This document shows, one piece after another, positions 10,476-23,099 of a DNA stretch of 64,000 nt. The notes under the pieces are model-generated. The model had not been told where the DNA came from and searched no databases. It was given only the letters and a program-made list of their open reading frames with translations. The stretch covers positions 53,650,532 through 53,714,531 of the forward strand of contig NC_079204.1 of assembly GCF_026745355.1 (NCBI RefSeq), in the 5' to 3' direction. Within the stretch, counting starts at the first letter, position 1; each line of letters begins with the position of its first letter. The DNA is from Beta vulgaris subsp. vulgaris. Its lineage: Eukaryota > Streptophyta > Magnoliopsida > Caryophyllales > Amaranthaceae. A program made the translations under genes and the position numbers.

Positions 10476-10764
10476 GGGCATGTTCTCTTCGGCATAAAAC
10501 AGCTGAACTGAACTGAACTGAACTGAATTGAACTGAACTGAACTGAATTGAATTGAACTGAACTGATCTGAACTGATCTGAACTGAACTGAACTGAATTG
10601 AACTGAACTGAAATGAATAGTGATATGTGAGAGTAAAAGTATTGTCAAGAGCTGAACTGGTCTGAACTGAACTGGTCTGAACTGAACTGAACTGATCTGA
10701 ACTGAACTGAACTGAATTGAACTGAACTGAACTGAACTGAAAATAAGCTGGGGAGAACAGGGCC
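10476..10764. mobile_element. Tourist-like MITE filled with TTCAG repeats, reverse copy
   Basis: Reverse-orientation relative of 2212-2407. Ends GGGCATGTTCTCTTCGGC / CCCCAGCTTATTTT-complement with TTA at 10473-10475 and 10765-10767. The interior is a long array of CTGAA pentamers (TTCAG on the other strand), split by an island GTGATATGTGAGAGTAAAAG that matches the ACAATACTTTTACTCTCA island of the other copy. The two share termini and island but differ in array length, so the pentamer array expands and contracts. Confidence 0.8.
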
Positions 10765-11063
10765 TTAGTTTGACTAAATTTTAATAAGTTATTCACACAA
10801 AAATGACTCATGGATTAGGATTTGGTACACCATGGGATTGAGCCCCATGCTAAACTCATTGCTCAGCCTAATTACTAGTCATGTAGAAAAATTCAATGGG
10901 ACTAAAATTTAATTAGCTAATCAAAAGAAATATGAAGGTTATAACTCCCACAATAACTTCGAATGAACAAAAATTATACTATATGTCTAATTTGTAATCG
11001 GGTTAAAAATCAATGACGTAAAAAAGATTTGATGAAATAAACGATATAGATCCCGCCACACTT

Positions 11064-11272
11064 CTTTTTTTGATGACGAGGACATATTCACTTAGTGAAT
11101 GGTAAACCTCGGGTTATATGGGAGAAACTCACACCCTATGTAACCAGGTTAGTCTGGAGGACAAAAATGAAGAACTACCACATAAATACATTGTTATAAT
11201 GATCAATTCTCAAACTCGAGACTTGATGTATCACATGTGATACTCAAACTATCTTGTTCTGATCCCGAATGG
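11064..11272 (-). mobile_element. SINE-like retroposon, minus strand
   Basis: Reads on the minus strand, ending in a poly(A) seen here as the T-run near 11065. It contains CAAGTCTCGAGTTTGAG (B-box-like) and GGTTACATAGGGTGTGAGT. The flanks GATCCCGCCACACTT (left) and AATCCCACCACTTT (right) look like an eroded target duplication. Boundaries are approximate. Confidence 0.5.
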
Positions 11273-14200
11273 TTAAATCCCACCACTTTAATTAGCAACC
11301 AAAATAGTAGATAGGATTAGAGTAGAATTGAGTTATGACAAAGAGCAGCTTTTAGACGTGTGAGAAGGTGCATTCTAGGCATTTGCTTTGCATTGAGAGG
11401 AGGGTATGTGGGGGAGCAAATACACAAAAGCCAAGGGTTTAAGGCAAATCAAAGAGACCCACTAACAATATAAAAATAAAATAAAAACTCCTGTAAAAGA
11501 ACTGGCCATGCATCGTGATTGGGGCTCTCATTACCATTGGATTCTCACCATATTTCTAATCAAAAATCATTTGGGTCTTAACCAACATTTGACCATCAAA
11601 TAGTAGATTATGTCCTTTTTGTCAACATATTCCCACCATTGTCTTGGAAACATCTGTACCACATGTTCTCCAATTCTTATTAACCAAATTTCCCCCTTTT
11701 CTTTCAGTTTGTTTTTTAGAATGATTTAATTTATAGTACCCACTATTTTCTCTTTCTTAAATCTATCCTATAAACATGTAAGTGGTATATAATTGGTAGT
11801 ATGTACCATGATTATTGCATAAAAAAGGGTTCTAACTTCCATTAACAAAACTTATGGAGTACTATAAGTAAAACACTCCAATACAATGGATAAACTCATT
11901 TCATTCAGTAGGTAATCGACTAATTGATCTAGTGGATAGTTTCCGTACTACTAATAGAATTTAATGTATGGTGGAATTCAACTTACCATCAATAATTATT
12001 TTTTAATAGACTTTATTAGGAGTGAGTAATCTACCCAGGCCACTAGATAAAAGTAGTTATATCACAATATAATGATCCTTTTTATTTTTCTACTCACTCA
12101 CTCTGAATTTCATCGATCCCTCATCAATCGCATCAATTAGAAAAAGATTAGATGTAGTTAATTAATAAGGATTAATAAGTATATTATGTTAATTAGAAAA
12201 CTACCTAATGCCAACATATTTTTTAACACCAAAATCACCTTTAAGTCGGTTAATAATGAACGTTAATAATATAGTGATAATTTGCATCAAATGTTTAAAA
12301 TAATAACTTTGAAGGATACAAGCATCTAAGTTTATATGTGAAATATTTTGGGGAAAAACCTACAATATAAGAGGGAGATCAACATGCTAAGGCATATGTT
12401 TCACATCATTGTTAATTGAAGAAGTACTAAGTAAGTTATCATCCCTTCAAAAAAAAAAAAAAAAGTTATCAAGACATTGTATGTTAAACTGTTTCAGGAC
12501 TTGGTGAGCCTCCATATATGCAATTAAAAAGTTAATATATTGTTATGTGATCATCAAAGATATATATGCTGATTTGGCAACCACAATCCTAAAAGTACCT
12601 CAAAATAACTCCATGAATTAAACTTTAAGTGATACTATTCTCATCAAATATATTTCTAAAAATATGGAACTAGATCGTTTTTTGTTGGTCCTTGATATTA
12701 AGTACTCCATGAGTTAATATATTATTAAACATTTAAAGAGTATCAAAATAATGCGCATCAATAACAATTTATAGGGGAGAAGCTTTAATATGTACAAACT
12801 TCATATGGTTATATTGTTCTAATTTGACTTTTACACTATTTGCATACACTATATTGATTTTTTTTTTTCATTTTACTAATCTAATATTTACTTATCTATT
12901 AATACAAATACTACTTTGTTAAATGTTTTTGAATTTAATTATCTCAGTATGTATTTGAATATGTCATAAATTTGTAAAATGTACTAATAGAAATTTAAAG
13001 ATATTGATTATCAAATTTACTATATATAATAAACCTCCTTATCAATTTTGGTGTAAAATCCTACATTCTATTCTCAAGATTCTAAACAACAGGACTATAA
13101 ATGCATCTCAATTCATACGCAGATTCAGAACTTCTTGTCCGTCACCTACAATTCAATCGGACCCGTAATACTTTAGTCAAACGCACACGAAGGATACCCG
13201 ATCAATAGCTAGAACTCTACAATGATGCAAGATAACGAAAGTTCCCGACAACAGATCCAACAAGCCCATAATCTTACAACTTTTTGCAGTAAAAATAGCA
13301 TATTTTTTATTTCTTACTAATTTATACGCTTACTTGATGTCAAAAAAAAGAAAGAAATGTCTTCAAACTGAGAGGTCAATAGAAATTCACACATATCTTG
13401 CTTTTTTTTTCCAAAAAAATCATACACAAAATGAAATTAGTCCCTTTTCATTGGAGCTAGGCACCTTTGTGTTTAGTAGCTTTATTCCGTTGTGCATAAA
13501 TCGAGTGGAGAAACAATGGGTATCAAAGAATCAGAATTTTTTGTTTTTTTGGCTTTATTTCTTTTGCACAAAGCTCCACTCAAACCATGAAAAGAGGAAT
13601 ATATTATATACTACATATATATATTTTGAGAAGTCATTGTTAAACTTTCTGGCTTTTCTCGAAAAATTTAGATTTCATTAACATCTCCTACCATATGATA
13701 TGCACTACTCTAGTGATAAATGTTGGCCCAACAAATGATACAAGTAGTAGCCTATAGACCCTTCTAATTAATATAATTTCTATATATCTTGATTGAGAGG
13801 TTTCGTAGCTTAAGGTTCTTTCTCTTTTCAAGAAAAATAACTTTAATTTAATCACGCATCTTGCTTGCAATTAGCAAAGGATTCTTATATTTATGTTGTT
13901 AATACTCCTATTTTATAGTACTAATTGTTTATTTATAGTACGTATATAGTTTTGCTTTGTCTCTAAGTGTGCTTTATTTTCTTCTTTTGGCTGACATGCT
14001 TGGCCCCAAATAACAAACTCTATGAAGCCAATTATAACTTTGTGAAACCTTACTTTTGAGATTCTAGCATACAATGTAGTTAGCATTTCATTTAAGTATT
14101 ATAATGTTGAGTTGTAGACAAAGTTTCAGTCACTGCAATAGCTAATATCGATATTCATAGGTTATAGGTATGTACAAATCCCCAACCCATTATGATAAAA

Positions 14201-14281
14201 GAAGTGATAATATAATACTGCGGCCATCCGTGGGATTACTTCTTAGTACTATATTAATGAACAATTAACATTATATATATA
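11273..14281. other. Intergenic AT-rich DNA, no gene recognised
   Basis: About 3 kb of A/T-rich sequence. The longest frame (13334-13681, 115 codons, Phe/Lys rich) has composition typical of non-coding A/T DNA and no domain I recognise. No element with convincing ends was found. Confidence 0.4.
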
Positions 14282-14286
14282 TATAT

Positions 14287-14974
14287 TGTAGGAACTAAAA
14301 CCGCTAACAATATAAATTTAACTTATCTGGAAAACCGTGGCGTGAAGAATTCACTGCCCTAAAGTTGAATTTGCCCCGCTACAACACACGGCCTCTTAGC
14401 AATCAACCTCCAGGGGTACACAGTCTCTGAGTTTCCAGTGTAGATGGAAAAACAGATTGAGAACGATCTTGAATATTGCCCAGAAAAAATTTTTCCGAGA
14501 GAGAAAGAAGAAGGTGTTTATGTTTTTCTGTGTGTTAATGAGAACAGTAACCTCGGTATTTATAGAAGAATAATAGGGTTAAAACGTGGTTACCAGCCGA
14601 CACTTGGTGGGAGGAGATAATGGCACGTAATTAGGAAATAACGGCTCATTAAGGGAGGAAATCAGGGAAAAAACGGTAACTTAATTACTGGCTAAAAACG
14701 ACAGATTTTTGACCCAAAACTTTAGTTAAGTTAAGTTTATTCCCCAAAGCCCAAAGCCCAAAGCCCAAAGCCCATGGCCCTGGCGGGCGCGCGTGTGATG
14801 ACTCCACTCACCACATGCCCACTAAAAGTCCTTTTGTCACACAACTCAATGGGTATAGAAAGTGTAATGTATATAAACCCCTTACACTTCCTATTATTCT
14901 ATCAATGTGGGACTCTTCACATTCTCTTTTGAAGCAACTCTTGAGTTTCCTTTAAAAGCATTTATTATAAACTC

Positions 14975-14979
<5 letters not shown>
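14287..14979 (-). mobile_element. Solo LTR, 693 bp
   Basis: On the minus strand it starts TGTTGGAGTTTATAATAAAT and ends TAGTTCCTACA, giving TG...CA ends, flanked by TATAT on both sides (14282-14286 and 14980-14984). The TSD call is softened because the target is an (AT)n run. No internal retrotransposon sequence adjoins it, so it is a solo LTR left by recombination. It includes a tandem CCCAAAG heptamer array (about 14743-14776) and a GC-rich block GGCGGGCGCGCG. Confidence 0.75.

Positions 14980-15017
<38 letters not shown>
14980..15017. repeat. (AT)n microsatellite
   Basis: Uninterrupted AT dinucleotide run between the solo LTR and the SINE. A longer (AT)n run of about 70 bp lies at 15386-15454 on the other side of the SINE, so the SINE and LTR appear to have landed in one microsatellite. 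Confidence 0.9.
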
Positions 15018-15385
15018 GATGTCTTGGCCTAGTGTAGTTAAAATTGAGATGTTGTGAACTACTTCCTCCGTTTCTAAATAAGTGCAACACTTCTTGTTTT
15101 CACGTTTGCCAATGCATTATTTTAACCATTAATATCTTGAATTATTAATAAGTTAAAATTATAAAAAGTTGTTATTAAAAAAATTCACATTCAGACAAAT
15201 CTAACAAGATCCCACATGACTATGTTTTTCCTAAAATGTAAATCACCAAAACTAATTAAAGTTTAAACTGTGAATAGTAAACACTATGCAAATGTTACAC
15301 TTATTTAGAAACGGAGGAAGTATATGTCACAACTTTATAGATCCGAATCTTCCCTTCACTTTTTTGTATGTGTACTGTCGCGTGA

Positions 15386-15386
<1 letters not shown>
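15018..15386 (+). mobile_element. tRNA-derived SINE split by a Stowaway MITE
   Basis: The left part, GATGTCTTGGCCTAGTG...GTTGTGAAC, matches the heads of the SINEs at 52742 and 63121. The right part, after 15322, is TGTCACAACTTTATAGATCCGAATCTT...GTACTGTCG, matching their B-box half and tail. The gap is exactly the MITE 15062-15320. It is flanked on both sides by (AT)n. Confidence 0.8.
15062..15320. mobile_element. Stowaway MITE, 259 bp, inside a SINE
   Basis: Ends CTTCCTCCGTTTCTAAATAA / TTATTTAGAAACGGAGGAAG, flanked by TA (15060-15061 and 15321-15322). Same family as 1130-1387. Confidence 0.9.
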
Positions 15387-15454
<68 letters not shown>

Positions 15455-15461
<7 letters not shown>

Positions 15462-16652
15462 AGTATTGACTGCTTTAGTACTACTCAGCTGATAGTTTTT
15501 AATGAAATTAGTTGTTCAATGTTAATTTGTATATGTAAATGACCAACTTTATATTGGTGGGGAGAAGTTCCTCCAATTAATAATCTTCATTGTTTTATGT
15601 GAAAAATTAGGATTTAAATTTTAAGGCAACTGAGAAGTCATTTACTATTAAATAAATATATATTTTTGATTGTTGACCACATGACCAAAACTTAACAATA
15701 ATCACAATTATCTAATAATTAAGAGTTTGTCTTGTAAGAAATCGTTTACTTTTAAATTAAAATTAGACTATGATAAGCCCAATATTAAAAAAAATAGCCC
15801 AATAGTGACTAGGTTAATTTCTTTCGGTGATTAGTCTAATCAATTTAGTGACTAGTTCTACTTTTATATTGAATTTAGATTGTCTCCTTTAATAATTTTT
15901 GAATAATTAATACATACCTCATATGATGATGTTACTCAAAAAGTTGCACCATCATCTTAACTGTATTTAGCATTATACGAAAACAGAACCTCGAATAAAG
16001 TTTGTAATTAATTGTAATTACGGTTTTTCTAACCTATGCACCTAGTGCAAAGATTAATGCTTACATATTAGATAAATTAAAATAGAGTATCCTCCCTACA
16101 ATTATACTAAATAGTTATTTTTTTTTAATATATATTTGAACTTTTCTTTTAATCAAACCAAAATTGTCATTAATATATATTTACGACAATCTAAAAATTG
16201 TCTATAATTGACAAAGCTTAATTACATTAAAATAATGATTAAGAGATTAGTCTGGAATATATATAAGTATTACAAAAAAAAATTATACTTTCCTCGTTTT
16301 ATTTTGCTTGCAAGTGTTTGATTATGGATAATAATAATTAAATTAAATGAGATTTAAGAATATCCATTGTTAGTGGCATTTTAGTAATATTATAGAAGTA
16401 ATTGAAAGTTCAGTAATATCTATTTCTATAAGGAAATTTAGTAATATTTGGCATTAGAAAAAAAATCAATCTACTCATAACTTGTAATCATTAGTTTTAC
16501 CAATATATTCTTAAAAGTAGATCATATATATTCTACTGGAAAAACGGTTTGTCATTGTCCACAAGAGCTTGTCTTCAAGAACCAGTTAATTACTTATTAC
16601 TATGCTAAGAAAAAGGGAACTTTTATAAGCCCTTTTCTTCTCATCTATCATT
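15455..16652. other. Intergenic AT-rich DNA
   Basis: No gene seen. Around 16295 there is a CCTCGTTTTATTTTGC stretch that may be the worn end of a Stowaway MITE. Otherwise A/T-rich filler. Confidence 0.4.
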
Positions 16653-16657
16653 ATAGG

Positions 16658-18008
16658 TGTTATTTCCCTAGGAACACTACAAGAGGGGGGTGAATTGTAT
16701 GTGTAGAAATAAACGTAACTTTTTGCGGAGATTTAAACTTAAACAAATAAACAAGCTAGAGGAACACAAGGAATTTTTACGAGGAAAAACTCTTGGGCCC
16801 AACAAGAAGAAACAACCTCGACCATTAGGGATTTTAAACTCAACTCTTTCACTAATTAGGCCAAACAACTTTGTTACAACCTAATTCTATTCTCGAGCCA
16901 CACCTTGAGTTCTTGAGCCACTGTTCCCTTAACAGCAGTTCCTCTCAACTTCACTCAAAGTTTTCTCACTCTTACTAACTTTACTCAAAGCTTCTCTCTT
17001 ACAGAACTTCACTCAAAGTTCCCTTACCCCAAAAACCAAAATACAATTGATCGAAATAAGCTTAGTGGAATTAGAGTAAGTAAGCAAAGAACAAATGGCT
17101 ATTATGAGAGAATGAAGGCACTGACACTTAATTAGTTAAACTCACTTAATTACTTAGTCAGACACAGCTTGGAACTTATTTAGGCTTCAATATTTATAGT
17201 AACAATAATGTAGAACGTGGGAAAAAAAAATGTGTTCATGTTTAAAACCATTATCCCATGTTGTTCCTTCCCTTAAGGAACACGTTCCTTAACACACCCC
17301 ATGATCCCATGATCTCTTTTTGGACGTGGACATGTTGTTGTTACTGCTCCTAGATTATAGGAGTTGCTTGAGCTTTATCCGAAAATCAGTTCAACTTTAA
17401 AACAGATTTAATTTAAAATTGAAATTAAATCTTTTAAGAAAATATTATATTTAAATAAAATCTTTAAAAACCGAATAATAATTTTCTTATCTTTTTCGAA
17501 AAACAAAATCTTTTCCTTAAAAGATTTTCTACTGAAACTGATTTTTACTTAGAGAAAAACGGTTACCTATTATTTAGGCATGACTTACTCAACATCATAA
17601 TTGAACCGTTTATTCTGCTTCACGCCTAAGTCTAGTTCCTCTTTAATTGTCAAGTTCCTTTAACAAATTTGATTAGTGCCATTTAGTTTGTTCCTTAGAA
17701 AGGAACAGACTCTCATTCTCAAATAAGACTACCAATGTTCTTACCAACATTACTTGTTCCTTTTACAATGGAACTATAAAATAAAACGCCTAGCTTTTAT
17801 TCTTCTTGATCCAATGCAGCTCCAGTATCAACTTCTAGAAACATCTTTACTTAGTCTTTGAAATCCTCTCTTGACTTCTTCCTTGACTTAGTATTCTCTT
17901 TGTTCCTTTCACTGATACCTTAAAAAATCATACACTTAAATAACTCATTAGTTCCCTACTTAGTTTGCATCTTTGTTTGTTTGTCATCATCGAAACTAGG
18001 GTTCAACA
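16658..18008 (-). mobile_element. Solo LTR, 1351 bp, perfect 5 bp TSD
   Basis: On the minus strand it starts TGTTGAACCCTAGTTTCGAT and ends TAGGGAAATAACA, flanked by ATAGG on both sides (16653-16657 and 18009-18013). The start TGTTGA.CCTAGTTT.GATGATGACAAA and the CACCCCCCTCTTGTAGTG motif near the end are typical of long LTRs of plant copia (SIRE/Maximus-like) elements, from memory. There is no primer-binding site, gag-pol or second LTR next to it, so it is solo. The overlapping open frames at 16677-16884 lie inside the LTR and are not genes. Confidence 0.88.
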
Positions 18009-18013
18009 ATAGG

Positions 18014-18417
18014 CAATTAACCGACAAGGCAAGTGGAAGAAGTTCTTGTTGATTAATGTGTTATATATTGTTAACACAATTTTTTTTGGTGTAACAAGAC
18101 TAACAACCAATAAATCATCATCTTTTTTATAAAAAAAAGTCAAATAACATGAAATAAATGGCAACATAACATAATATTCATGTCACTATTTGTATAGTTC
18201 ATGGCATTTATATGGAAATCAACGTCATTATGCATGTTATACATAACTCATGGTTTAATAACACCCAAGACACACTCTATTATGAATTTGTTTTTAATTG
18301 ATCAACCTTCTATTTATAATTAAAAGAAAATATATGATGACACTCTAAGTCTCTACCATAGTCCATGTATGCTTAACCACATACTTTTTTTTAGCTTCCA
18401 TCGAGAATCTCTTGGTC
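18014..18417. other. Intergenic AT-rich DNA
   Basis: No gene or element recognised. Confidence 0.35.
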
Positions 18418-18580
18418 AACTAGTCTAACTAATACAGATCAACCATTAAGAGTAAGGGGATATCAGAGAATTCCTAATCCTAAGTACAAGTAAGTGATAG
18501 AGTTCGAACTTGACCTTAAAATTACAAAATGAGTTCTTCACCACCTCCACCAAAGAAGCTTGGTTTAACCACGTACATAT
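18418..18580 (-). mobile_element. tRNA-derived SINE, minus strand, partial
   Basis: Minus strand reads AAGCTTCTTTGGTGGAGGTG, then AGGTCAAGTTCGAACTCTAT (B-box) and TTAGGAATTCTCTGATATCC. This matches the plus-strand copy at 20552 (AAGCTTGCTTGGTGGAAGTG ... AGTTCGAACCCC ... GGGATTTCCTTACATCCCC). Ends not precisely defined. Confidence 0.6.
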
Positions 18581-18661
18581 AATTATGCGTACACATTCTT
18601 CTATCATTTTGCTTACGGTTTGGTATTGATTTTGTTCGTATTGTATGTTAGTCATGATCAT

Positions 18662-19618
18662 TGATTAGATGATTACATGTATATATTTGGAGGTTCAATG
18701 GTGCGAATTAAGAAATGCAATGATATCTTGGTCACCCACACCCACCATTTCTTTCACCTTAATTAGTTGATCAACTTTTTCTTCCCAAAATTAAAGTAAT
18801 ATGATTAATTATTAAAAGTATATTCATGAAGAAAAAAGAAACACTGCATTTATCTAACCTGGAGATGAAGAGGAGTGCAAGAAACATAAATTGCCTAAGA
18901 TTTGTTGACTACTATCATTAATGCATTATGTAAGTTGGAGATCGCTGCAGAATAAAGTTAAACTAGTCTATTTTAACATGAGAAATTTCTGTAATCTTTA
19001 TTTATTTAGTAAGAAAATAATGCATGAGGATTGTGAAACTAAAATTCAATTATTAATCAAAAGTCATGTGGTATATATATTCTAAAATTCATAATTTAAC
19101 ATATATACATCGAATTGAATGAAATAAAACTTCCCTCCAAACAAAACTATGGAGTATATGACTGTAACTTGTAAATGAGATATAACACTTTAATCATATC
19201 GTTGCCTAATTTATTATATAGTACATAAATAGTGAACATAGTACACTTAAGGATTACTCTAGATTGTTTTTTTACTCATTGTTAGTTGAAATCATTTAAA
19301 TGAACAAAATTTATTAGAAAGGAGAGTTGCAAACAAGTAAATGAGCAAAAATTAGCCTTGGGTATATTATGCACATGATACACTCGGGTGTACAATGAAC
19401 GAGCTATAGATTTATACGAAAAAGGCTAACAGAATGCAAACTAAAAGGCATCACCATAGAGTTCCTTCTTAATTACAATAATTAAATTTATATGATACAT
19501 TAGATCAAATAATATACATTCTAAATTATATATTTGAAAACAATTATCCTAAAACGACAAGAAAAATAAATATAAATACTTCCACCCTGGATGAATTAAT
19601 TATATCCTCTCCATTAGA
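18662..19618. other. Intergenic AT-rich DNA
   Basis: No gene or delimitable element recognised. Confidence 0.35.
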
Positions 19619-19634
19619 CCATTACATTTACATT

Positions 19635-20206
19635 TTTTTTAAGGAAAAATTTCATTAATTGAAGGTCAAACGGCATCTACAATAGATATTAAAGAAAAAC
19701 AAGCTACAATCAAACAAGGTTAAATCAAATTCGCCTTCGAAAAAACTACAATGAACCAAATCAAGCAATACAGCGCATCCCCCTTGGATTTGCTGAATCA
19801 ATAACAGCTATGGATGAGGAAGTCTATCATTCTGACATAGTTTGGGAAGAACAATCTTGATCGATCCATGTTTACCGCATCCGAAATTCCAATATCTTCA
19901 TGTTGAGCCTCGAACGTCAACCAATGAGAACGATTTCTCATATCTAAAAACAAAAAAACCATACTCACAAGTCACAACTCCCATAGGGAAGAAGGAGATC
20001 TCCACAGCAGAGAGTACTAAAAAAAATCCCATAAAGAGATACTAATTTATTTCAATAAAAATAAAAACTGAAAATAAAAAAGGGGGAGGGGCTTACCATG
20101 GATGAAAACTTTCATGGTAGCCCCCTAACTGATGAAGAAAGGGTAAGAGAGGCTAGGGTTTAGAGAGAAAAGAGAGAGGAGGGGAAGGGACTAGTTCGAA
20201 TAATTC
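19635..20206 (-). mobile_element. Short poly(A) retroposon (family R), full copy on minus strand
   Basis: 572 bp with a terminal A-run (T-run here at 19635) and a 16 bp target duplication CCATTACATTYACATT (19619-19634 and 20207-20222, one mismatch). In its own orientation it starts with a pyrimidine-rich leader and AAACCCTAGCC, passes through GAAATCGTTCTCATTGG, a block translating as SRLFFPNYVRMIDFL, then TGATTCAGCAAATCCAAGGG, and ends TTGACCTTCAATTAATGAAA plus the A-run. Two more full copies are at 53454-55002 and about 62010-62597. No reverse transcriptase is encoded; it must be mobilised in trans. The translated block is faintly reminiscent of DUF247-type plant proteins, unproven. Confidence 0.8.
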
Positions 20207-20551
20207 CCATTACATTCACATTATACTCTTCCATTCCAATCCTACCGATTTCTAGATTATGACAGATAAATTAGGAAAGAAAACAATTCAACTCGCCCAT
20301 ATTTTTTTCTTTCACGTAATCTTGGTTACTATTATAGGAAATAGATTATTTAATTATTTTTTTAAAGAGGAAATAAGAAAATAGCGACTAATACTAAACC
20401 TTTGTCCTAACAATATTACTACTAACAAATATTACTAATCACATAAATCAGAAGATTTTTCTTTTTCGACGGGAGAAATCGGATGATTTCTTAGTCATGC
20501 ATGCGTAAAAAAAGTTGACATATTATCCTACTGCTCATATTTTAGGGAGGC

Positions 20552-20815
20552 AATGAAGCTTGCTTGGTGGAAGTGATGGGATATTCATCTCGTGACTTGA
20601 AGGTCATAAGTTCGAACCCCACCACCTACTTATGCTTGGGAGCAGGGATTTCCTTACATCCCCTACTCTCAAGTGTTAACCTGTGTAACTGGACTGGTTG
20701 ACCTGAGCGAGGTGTTGGTCAAATATGGTCCTTGTTCTAACTAATGGATAATCTGTTAATCCTCAGTTGGGGGGTGGATTATAGGGAAGCTATGTAGTAA
20801 TAAATGTATAAGCTA
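20552..20815 (+). mobile_element. tRNA-derived SINE, plus strand
   Basis: Contains an A-box-like GCTTGGTGGAAGTGATGGG, a clear B-box AAGTTCGAACCCCACC, then CTTGGGAGCAGGGATTTCC and a GGACTGGTTGACC tail region. It shares head and body with the minus-strand copy at 18418. Target duplication not found; the end is approximate. Confidence 0.6.
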
Positions 20816-21274
20816 TATATTATAAAATGCATTTTTGTTGGAATCCAAATTATGAAGATCGTGCACCTACCAATAATCCATCAAACACAGCGTCTTATAA
20901 TTGTTAAAACTTAAGATTCAATATTAACAAGAGAAATTTTTATATAAAAGGGTCATGCATGTGAGTCATTCTTATGTGCCTCTATATGTGTCTATATATA
21001 TTGTCAAATGCAACGGTTTCATTATTGTTGAAAGCTAAATACTACCAGCAAATTTGCAACAAAAAGATCCCCTAATATCCTCTATCCTTCAAGACTAAGT
21101 TGTAATTTAGCTCTCTTGTTTTTGTTGGGGGGTTTATTGTTTACAACTAACAAGTAACAAGGTTCCAAAGTATAAGTTGATTGGATACACTATTGCAAAA
21201 TCAAATTAGAGTTTGGACATTATTATGTTTCCAAAAAGCTTAATTCATTATATTTTAACCAAGTATTAGACTTA

Positions 21275-21636
21275 GAGCATCTCTAATGGTTTCATATAAG
21301 GGCATGCTTGTAATTTTTGCTAAATATGTAGTTTTTTTTTTTTGAAAGATAAATATGTAGTTGTAGCTTAACCACTGGAGAGAAGAAAAATAAACCTGCT
21401 TGCAAGCAAGTGTAGCCCAAACAAGCAGAGTAGCTTGAAAAAAATAAGAGGGAACATCCAATTATGATATGTCATGTGAAAACTTTTATTTATTTCTATG
21501 TTTTAAAAAAATGACAAGCTAAAAAGTGATGTAACGTACCATTGGGAGACATTGTAGCTAGCAAACAATGTTGCTTAAAAGGCTGATGTGGCAAGTCAAG
21601 CTACAAGGTGTTATTAGCTCACCATTGGAGATGCTC
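21275..21636. mobile_element. Tourist-like MITE, 362 bp
   Basis: Ends GAGCATCTCTAATGG / CCATTGGAGATGCTC with TTA on both sides (21272-21274 and 21637-21639). GAGCATCTCCAATGG-type ends are widespread in plant PIF/Harbinger MITEs. Non-coding; the 68-residue minus-strand frame here is incidental. Confidence 0.85.
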
Positions 21637-21677
21637 TTATGGTCCATGGTATACACGAGTTCTTATCTTGTTATATA

Positions 21678-21936
21678 CTCCCTCCAGTTTTTATTAGTTT
21701 ACTCATTTCTTTAGGACACATTTGCCGAAACACTAATTTAAATCTTAATATGTCTAATTATCAATAAGCAAAAATTATAAAAAGTTGATATTTGGATAAT
21801 ACACATCAAGATGAATCTAACAAGATCTCACATGACTATATTTTTCCTTCAGTATAAATCACAATAGATAGTCAAAGTTATGTATGTCAATAGTGTCAAA
21901 AGTAAAAATATTTAACTAATAAAAATATTGGAGGGA
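21678..21936. mobile_element. Stowaway MITE, about 259 bp
   Basis: Ends CTCCCTCCAGTTTTTATTAG / CTAATAAAAATATTGGAGGGA, with TA before the left end. The right end is slightly worn. The inside is shared with the other Stowaway copies (CACATGACTATATTTTTCC block). Confidence 0.8.
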
Positions 21937-21939
21937 ATA

Positions 21940-23099
21940 ATACTTAGTTGCTATTGTGCCTTAACAAAATGATTGTAAGAACTAATAGCATAATAGGGAA
22001 TAACTGTGTTTTGACAATTTCGTTAATAAAATGATAGTAAGAAGTAATGGAATAATAATCCAACAATTGATTGATAACAAATATTATGGAAAGATCATAC
22101 ATTTGATAATTTTTTTGAACTTTTTCCCATAAGATCTTAAAAAAAAGTTCTCATATGACTATGGAATGATAGTATATGGTTAGTAATATATATCAAATAT
22201 AATTTATATATACTATATTAAATTTCTTAGTTCTTAAGTATAAAAGATGGCTTGATTTTAGGAATAGATGTCAAATTAAATGTCGATCCGTACACACATC
22301 TCTTCGGCTTCACCTTAATGGTAGTATAAGGTAAAAATCCTATCAATTGCTAGCTCAAAGTACCTTGATAGTCTCATTGAATGCACACATAGATACGCAG
22401 TCACAAAATGATGGTGGTATTGCATAATTTAATCTCAAATTTGTTAGTTTGAACTTCTAAAAACTCCACGCACCCACGAAGTTACTTACTTGACATCCAC
22501 ACTTACATATCCTTATAGTTATAGATACACTAAAATTGTTCCTATGCACACTTTTAGGAAAAAGAAAAGTGGACATTATCAATTATACTCCACTTTGCCC
22601 ATTCAAAAAACTAGTTAGTATTGCTTACCAAATTGAGCTAGTATTGCCAACCAAATCTTGAAACTTGAGAGATTATACTTATTCTCAAATCTCAAACATA
22701 AATTAATACTATAAACAAATCAAATTTATTTTCTTGTTGCAAGAAAAATACAAATGACTTTACACTAGAAGCAAACCAAAATTCAATTACTCATCATTCA
22801 AATTTATTCCTAAATCACAACATATAGGCAAAAACAATATTCTAGCTCACTTTTCATGCAAAAACAAAGAAAATAAAATTTTGCATTTTCATAAAATGGA
22901 ACACACAACCCACTAAAAGACAGGCTGGAAGGATCCAAACACAAACCCCACCTCCTCTATTATTTCTAATTTGTCCCTCCCCATAAAACTTTTTTCATTT
23001 CTATTATATTTTTTAATCTCAAAAAAAAAAAAAAATCTCAAAAAAAAGTAGTTAAATGGGAACAAAAAAAAAAAGAAAAAAAAAGGATTCTTATGTTCT
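21940..23099. other. Upstream region of the CRK gene
   Basis: AT-rich, no gene. It is probably the distal promoter of the kinase that follows. No confident TATA box or transcription start can be chosen. Confidence 0.4.

Noticed and set aside
13334..13681. 115-codon open frame in intergenic DNA
   Set aside because: Phe/Lys/Leu-rich composition expected from A/T-rich DNA, homopolymer-rich, no domain or splice partner.
16677..16884. Overlapping 63- and 64-codon frames on both strands
   Set aside because: They lie within the solo LTR 16658-18008, and both strands are open by chance.
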